From: Acidithiobacillus sp.
GTDB taxonomy: Bacteria > Pseudomonadota > Gammaproteobacteria > Acidithiobacillales > Acidithiobacillaceae
NCBI RefSeq assembly: GCF_023256195.1
Contig: NZ_JAGDWX010000015.1
Location: forward strand, 1 to 35,414
Direction: 5' to 3'
Length of the DNA: 35,414 nucleotides
A model generated the notes under the pieces. That model did no database searches. It saw only the letters and a list, made by a program, of their open reading frames with translations, and had not been told where the DNA came from. Positions within the stretch are counted from its first letter, which is position 1; every line of letters starts with the position of its first letter. A program made the position numbers and the translations under genes. This document shows, piece after piece, positions 33,592 through 35,414 of this stretch.

Positions 33592-34173
33592 ATGAGCACA
33601 CCCACCAGCAGACCCGGCTTCTGGCACTTCACCCGCGAATTTCTGCGCGACCCCCGCGCCATCGGCGCCGTTTTCCCAAGCTCACCCTACCTTGCGCGCA
33701 AGATGGCGGGCCTGGTTCCCGCGGGCGACGGCTTCGTTCTGGAGCTGGGCCCCGGGCTTGGACCCGTTACCCGTGCCCTCCTGGAGCGCGGCGTCGCGCC
33801 GGCGGACCTCATCCTGGTGGAGCGCTCCCCACGCATGGTCGCCCACCTGCGGCGCCGCTTCCCCGGAGTGGAGGTCATCGAAGGCGATGCCGCCCGTCTG
33901 GAGGACTACCTCGGTGCACGAGGCACCGCCCGTGCCATCGTTTCCAGTCTGCCGCTGCGCAGCATGCCGGCCTCGGTGGTTCGCCAGATTCTCGACCAGT
34001 TTCCGGGGATCAGCCGCCCGGGCACCGTGTTCATCCAGTTCACCTATCATCCCCGGAGCTCCTGCCACAGCATCATCCCCCAGGTGTTCGAACACGACGG
34101 TGGCCACTTTGTCTGGCGCAATCTGCCACCAGCACGGGTCGACAGTTTCTCCCTCAGGCACCTTCCTTCCTGA
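33592..34173 (+). CDS. PmtA-like class I SAM-dependent methyltransferase
   Basis: This 193-residue protein has SAM-binding motif [12 protein letters not shown] (residues 49-60), the acidic loop ILVERSPRM, and IEGDAARL. The N-terminus [23 protein letters not shown] is the stretch shared by phospholipid N-methyltransferases of the PmtA type and related rRNA-dimethylase-like proteins. The most likely role is stepwise methylation of phosphatidylethanolamine, but the substrate is not proven. GAGG lies six bases before the ATG. The gene is divergent from glgC and its last 20 bases overlap the end of the cation exporter gene on the other strand. Confidence 0.82.
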   Translation: MSTPTSRPGFWHFTREFLRDPRAIGAVFPSSPYLARKMAGLVPAGDGFVLELGPGLGPVTRALLERGVAPADLILVERSPRMVAHLRRRFPGVEVIEGDAARLEDYLGARGTARAIVSSLPLRSMPASVVRQILDQFPGISRPGTVFIQFTYHPRSSCHSIIPQVFEHDGGHFVWRNLPPARVDSFSLRHLPS

Positions 34174-35152
34174 GTCCGACGCCGGGGGCCTCGGCCCAGC
34201 GCCGCAGCGGGTGCAAGGGTAACTCCGGCTGCAAGGTGACGTGCTCGATACCGAAGCGCTCCGCCAGCAGTTCTCGCTCCCGCTCCAGAATCTCCGGCCA
34301 GCCCGCGAGTTCACGCAGCTGCAGGTGTGCCGACAATGCCAGACGCTCGCTGCTGATGGCCCAGATGTGCAGATCGTGCACAGAATCCACGCCCGCCACC
34401 GCCGCCATGGCCTTGCCCACCGCTTCCAGCTCCAGCCCGCGCGGGGTGCCCTCCAGGAGCACGTGGACGGTCTCGCGCAGCAGGCGCAGGCTGGAAACGA
34501 GGATGAGCGCGCTGATGAACAAGGACAGTATCGGATCGATGGGATCCCAGCCGGTGCTGACGATGACGATACCGGCGACGATAGCCGCCAGGGAGCCCAG
34601 GAGGTCACCGAGCACGTGCAGCAGGGCGGCCCGCTGATTGAGGGAATGTGCGCCCTTCATCAGCAGCAGGGCAATGGCAAGGTTCAGTAGAAGACCCAGG
34701 GTAGCGACGACGATGACCACGGGTCCATCCACCACCTCCGGATGCAGTAGGCGACGTACGGCCTCGACGCTGATGGCCGAGACGATACCCAGCATCAGCA
34801 GGACATTGAAGACTGCCGCCAATACCTCCACCCGTCCCAGACCAAAACTGTGGCGCGGCGACGGCGGGCGTTGTCCCAGGCGCGCCGCCAGCAGCGCCAT
34901 GGCCAGCGCCACGGCATCGGTGAGCATGTGCCCGGCATCGCCCAAAAGCGCCATGGAGTCGGCACGCCAACCCGCCACCGCCTCGACGGTGGCGTAGCCC
35001 AATATCAGCAGCAGGCTCCAGAGCAGGGCGCGACCGCTCCCCGCCGCGGCATGCCCGTGGTGATGATCGTGGCCATGGTGATGGTGGGAATGGCCAGCAC
35101 CGCCGGCCGGCGCCGCGCCCACAGACGGCATTGACGTGGAGGATCGAGCCAC
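34154..35152 (-). CDS. Cation diffusion facilitator (zinc-type) efflux protein
   Basis: This 332-residue membrane protein has six predicted helices. A His-rich tract at 21-34 precedes helix 1. The transport site is His75/Asp79 in GDAGHMLTDA (helix 2) and His179/Asp183 in HVLGDLLGS (helix 5). The HxxxD pairs are typical of zinc-type members such as ZitB and CzcD. The C-terminal cytosolic domain contains GVDSVHDLHIWAISS. It should export Zn(II), possibly Co(II) or Cd(II), in exchange for protons. The GTG at 35152 has GAGGG six bases upstream, better than the ATG at 35131. It converges on the methyltransferase gene with a 20-base overlap. Confidence 0.92.
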   Translation of the reverse strand: MARSSTSMPSVGAAPAGGAGHSHHHHGHDHHHGHAAAGSGRALLWSLLLILGYATVEAVAGWRADSMALLGDAGHMLTDAVALAMALLAARLGQRPPSPRHSFGLGRVEVLAAVFNVLLMLGIVSAISVEAVRRLLHPEVVDGPVVIVVATLGLLLNLAIALLLMKGAHSLNQRAALLHVLGDLLGSLAAIVAGIVIVSTGWDPIDPILSLFISALILVSSLRLLRETVHVLLEGTPRGLELEAVGKAMAAVAGVDSVHDLHIWAISSERLALSAHLQLRELAGWPEILERERELLAERFGIEHVTLQPELPLHPLRRWAEAPGVGLRKEGA

Positions 35153-35278
35153 GAGTGTCCCTCAGACCGTGCAAGAGATCGTCATTGTCGCCGCTTCTCC
35201 AAGGTCGCACCAGGGCCACCTCGCGCCGGCACAAAGCCCGATTGACCCTTTGGGCAAAAGTCTGGAATATCCGAGGCC

Positions 35279-35414
35279 ATGAGATCCCATCTCGCCCCTC
35301 GCCGCCACGGACCGCAAGGGCTCTGGCCCTGGTTATCCCTGCCAGCCTCCCTCACCGCCGCCCTGCGTCGCGCCTACGGATCGGACCCGCGCTGGCCGCG
35401 CGCCGAGCTGCTGG
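35279..35414 (+). CDS. ubiC: Probable chorismate pyruvate-lyase, N-terminal part (partial)
   Basis: An ATG at 35279 opens a frame to the window end, 45 residues. GLWPWLSLPASLTAALRRAYG resembles the N-terminus of UbiC (WL..xxSLTxxL), which converts chorismate to 4-hydroxybenzoate for ubiquinone. The active-site residues lie beyond the window, so the name is provisional. TTGACC (35242-35247) and GAATAT (35265-35270), 17 bases apart, are a weak promoter candidate close to the start. GAGG lies just before the ATG with short spacing. Confidence 0.6.
   Translation, partial: MRSHLAPRRHGPQGLWPWLSLPASLTAALRRAYGSDPRWPRAELL

Overview
The window looks like a chromosomal segment of a GC-rich gammaproteobacterium or related acidophile, most likely Acidithiobacillus-like. 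That assignment is an inference. It rests on a Pel exopolysaccharide operon, the gammaproteobacterial block miaB-ybeZ-ybeY-corC-lnt, a small protein resembling SoxXA-binding proteins of sulfur oxidisers, and GH57/GlgC glycogen genes. I see no rRNA, tRNA, CRISPR array or intact mobile element.

Left part (0.2-13.6 kb, minus strand). This is a compact Pel polysaccharide operon in the order pelA, three consecutive pelB-like genes, pelC, pelD, pelE, pelF, pelG and a PelX-like sugar-nucleotide epimerase. Most neighbours overlap or are separated by a few bases. PelF should polymerise, and PelD, PelE and PelG form the c-di-GMP-gated inner-membrane complex. PelA modifies and cuts the chain in the periplasm, and PelB with PelC exports it. 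The epimerase probably supplies a UDP-hexosamine precursor. The most unusual feature of the window is here. PelB, normally one large protein with TPRs and a beta-barrel, is divided into three translationally coupled proteins: a membrane-anchored TPR protein, an exported TPR protein, and an exported protein ending in an outer-membrane barrel.

Middle-left (13.7-17.3 kb). A PhzF-family isomerase follows an acetyltransferase gene broken by an early in-frame stop. Next comes about 1 kb of AT-richer, decayed-looking DNA with a small ORF behind a perfect ribosome-binding site, a fragment resembling a cyclic-nucleotide phosphodiesterase, and a strong hairpin. A 405-residue TPR-like protein of unknown function closes the section.

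Centre (17.5-24.5 kb, minus strand). selO, miaB, ybeZ, ybeY, corC and lnt form a housekeeping block covering tRNA modification, rRNA maturation, lipoprotein acylation and protein AMPylation. Divergent from it are a DUF445 membrane-protein gene and the SoxXA-binding-like gene.

Right part (26.5-35.4 kb). murI is followed upstream by a glycogen/alpha-glucan operon, glgC-GH57-GH57-ROK glucokinase, read on the minus strand. glgC is divergent from a PmtA-like methyltransferase. A zinc-type CDF exporter converges on that methyltransferase, and the window ends inside a probable ubiC on the plus strand.
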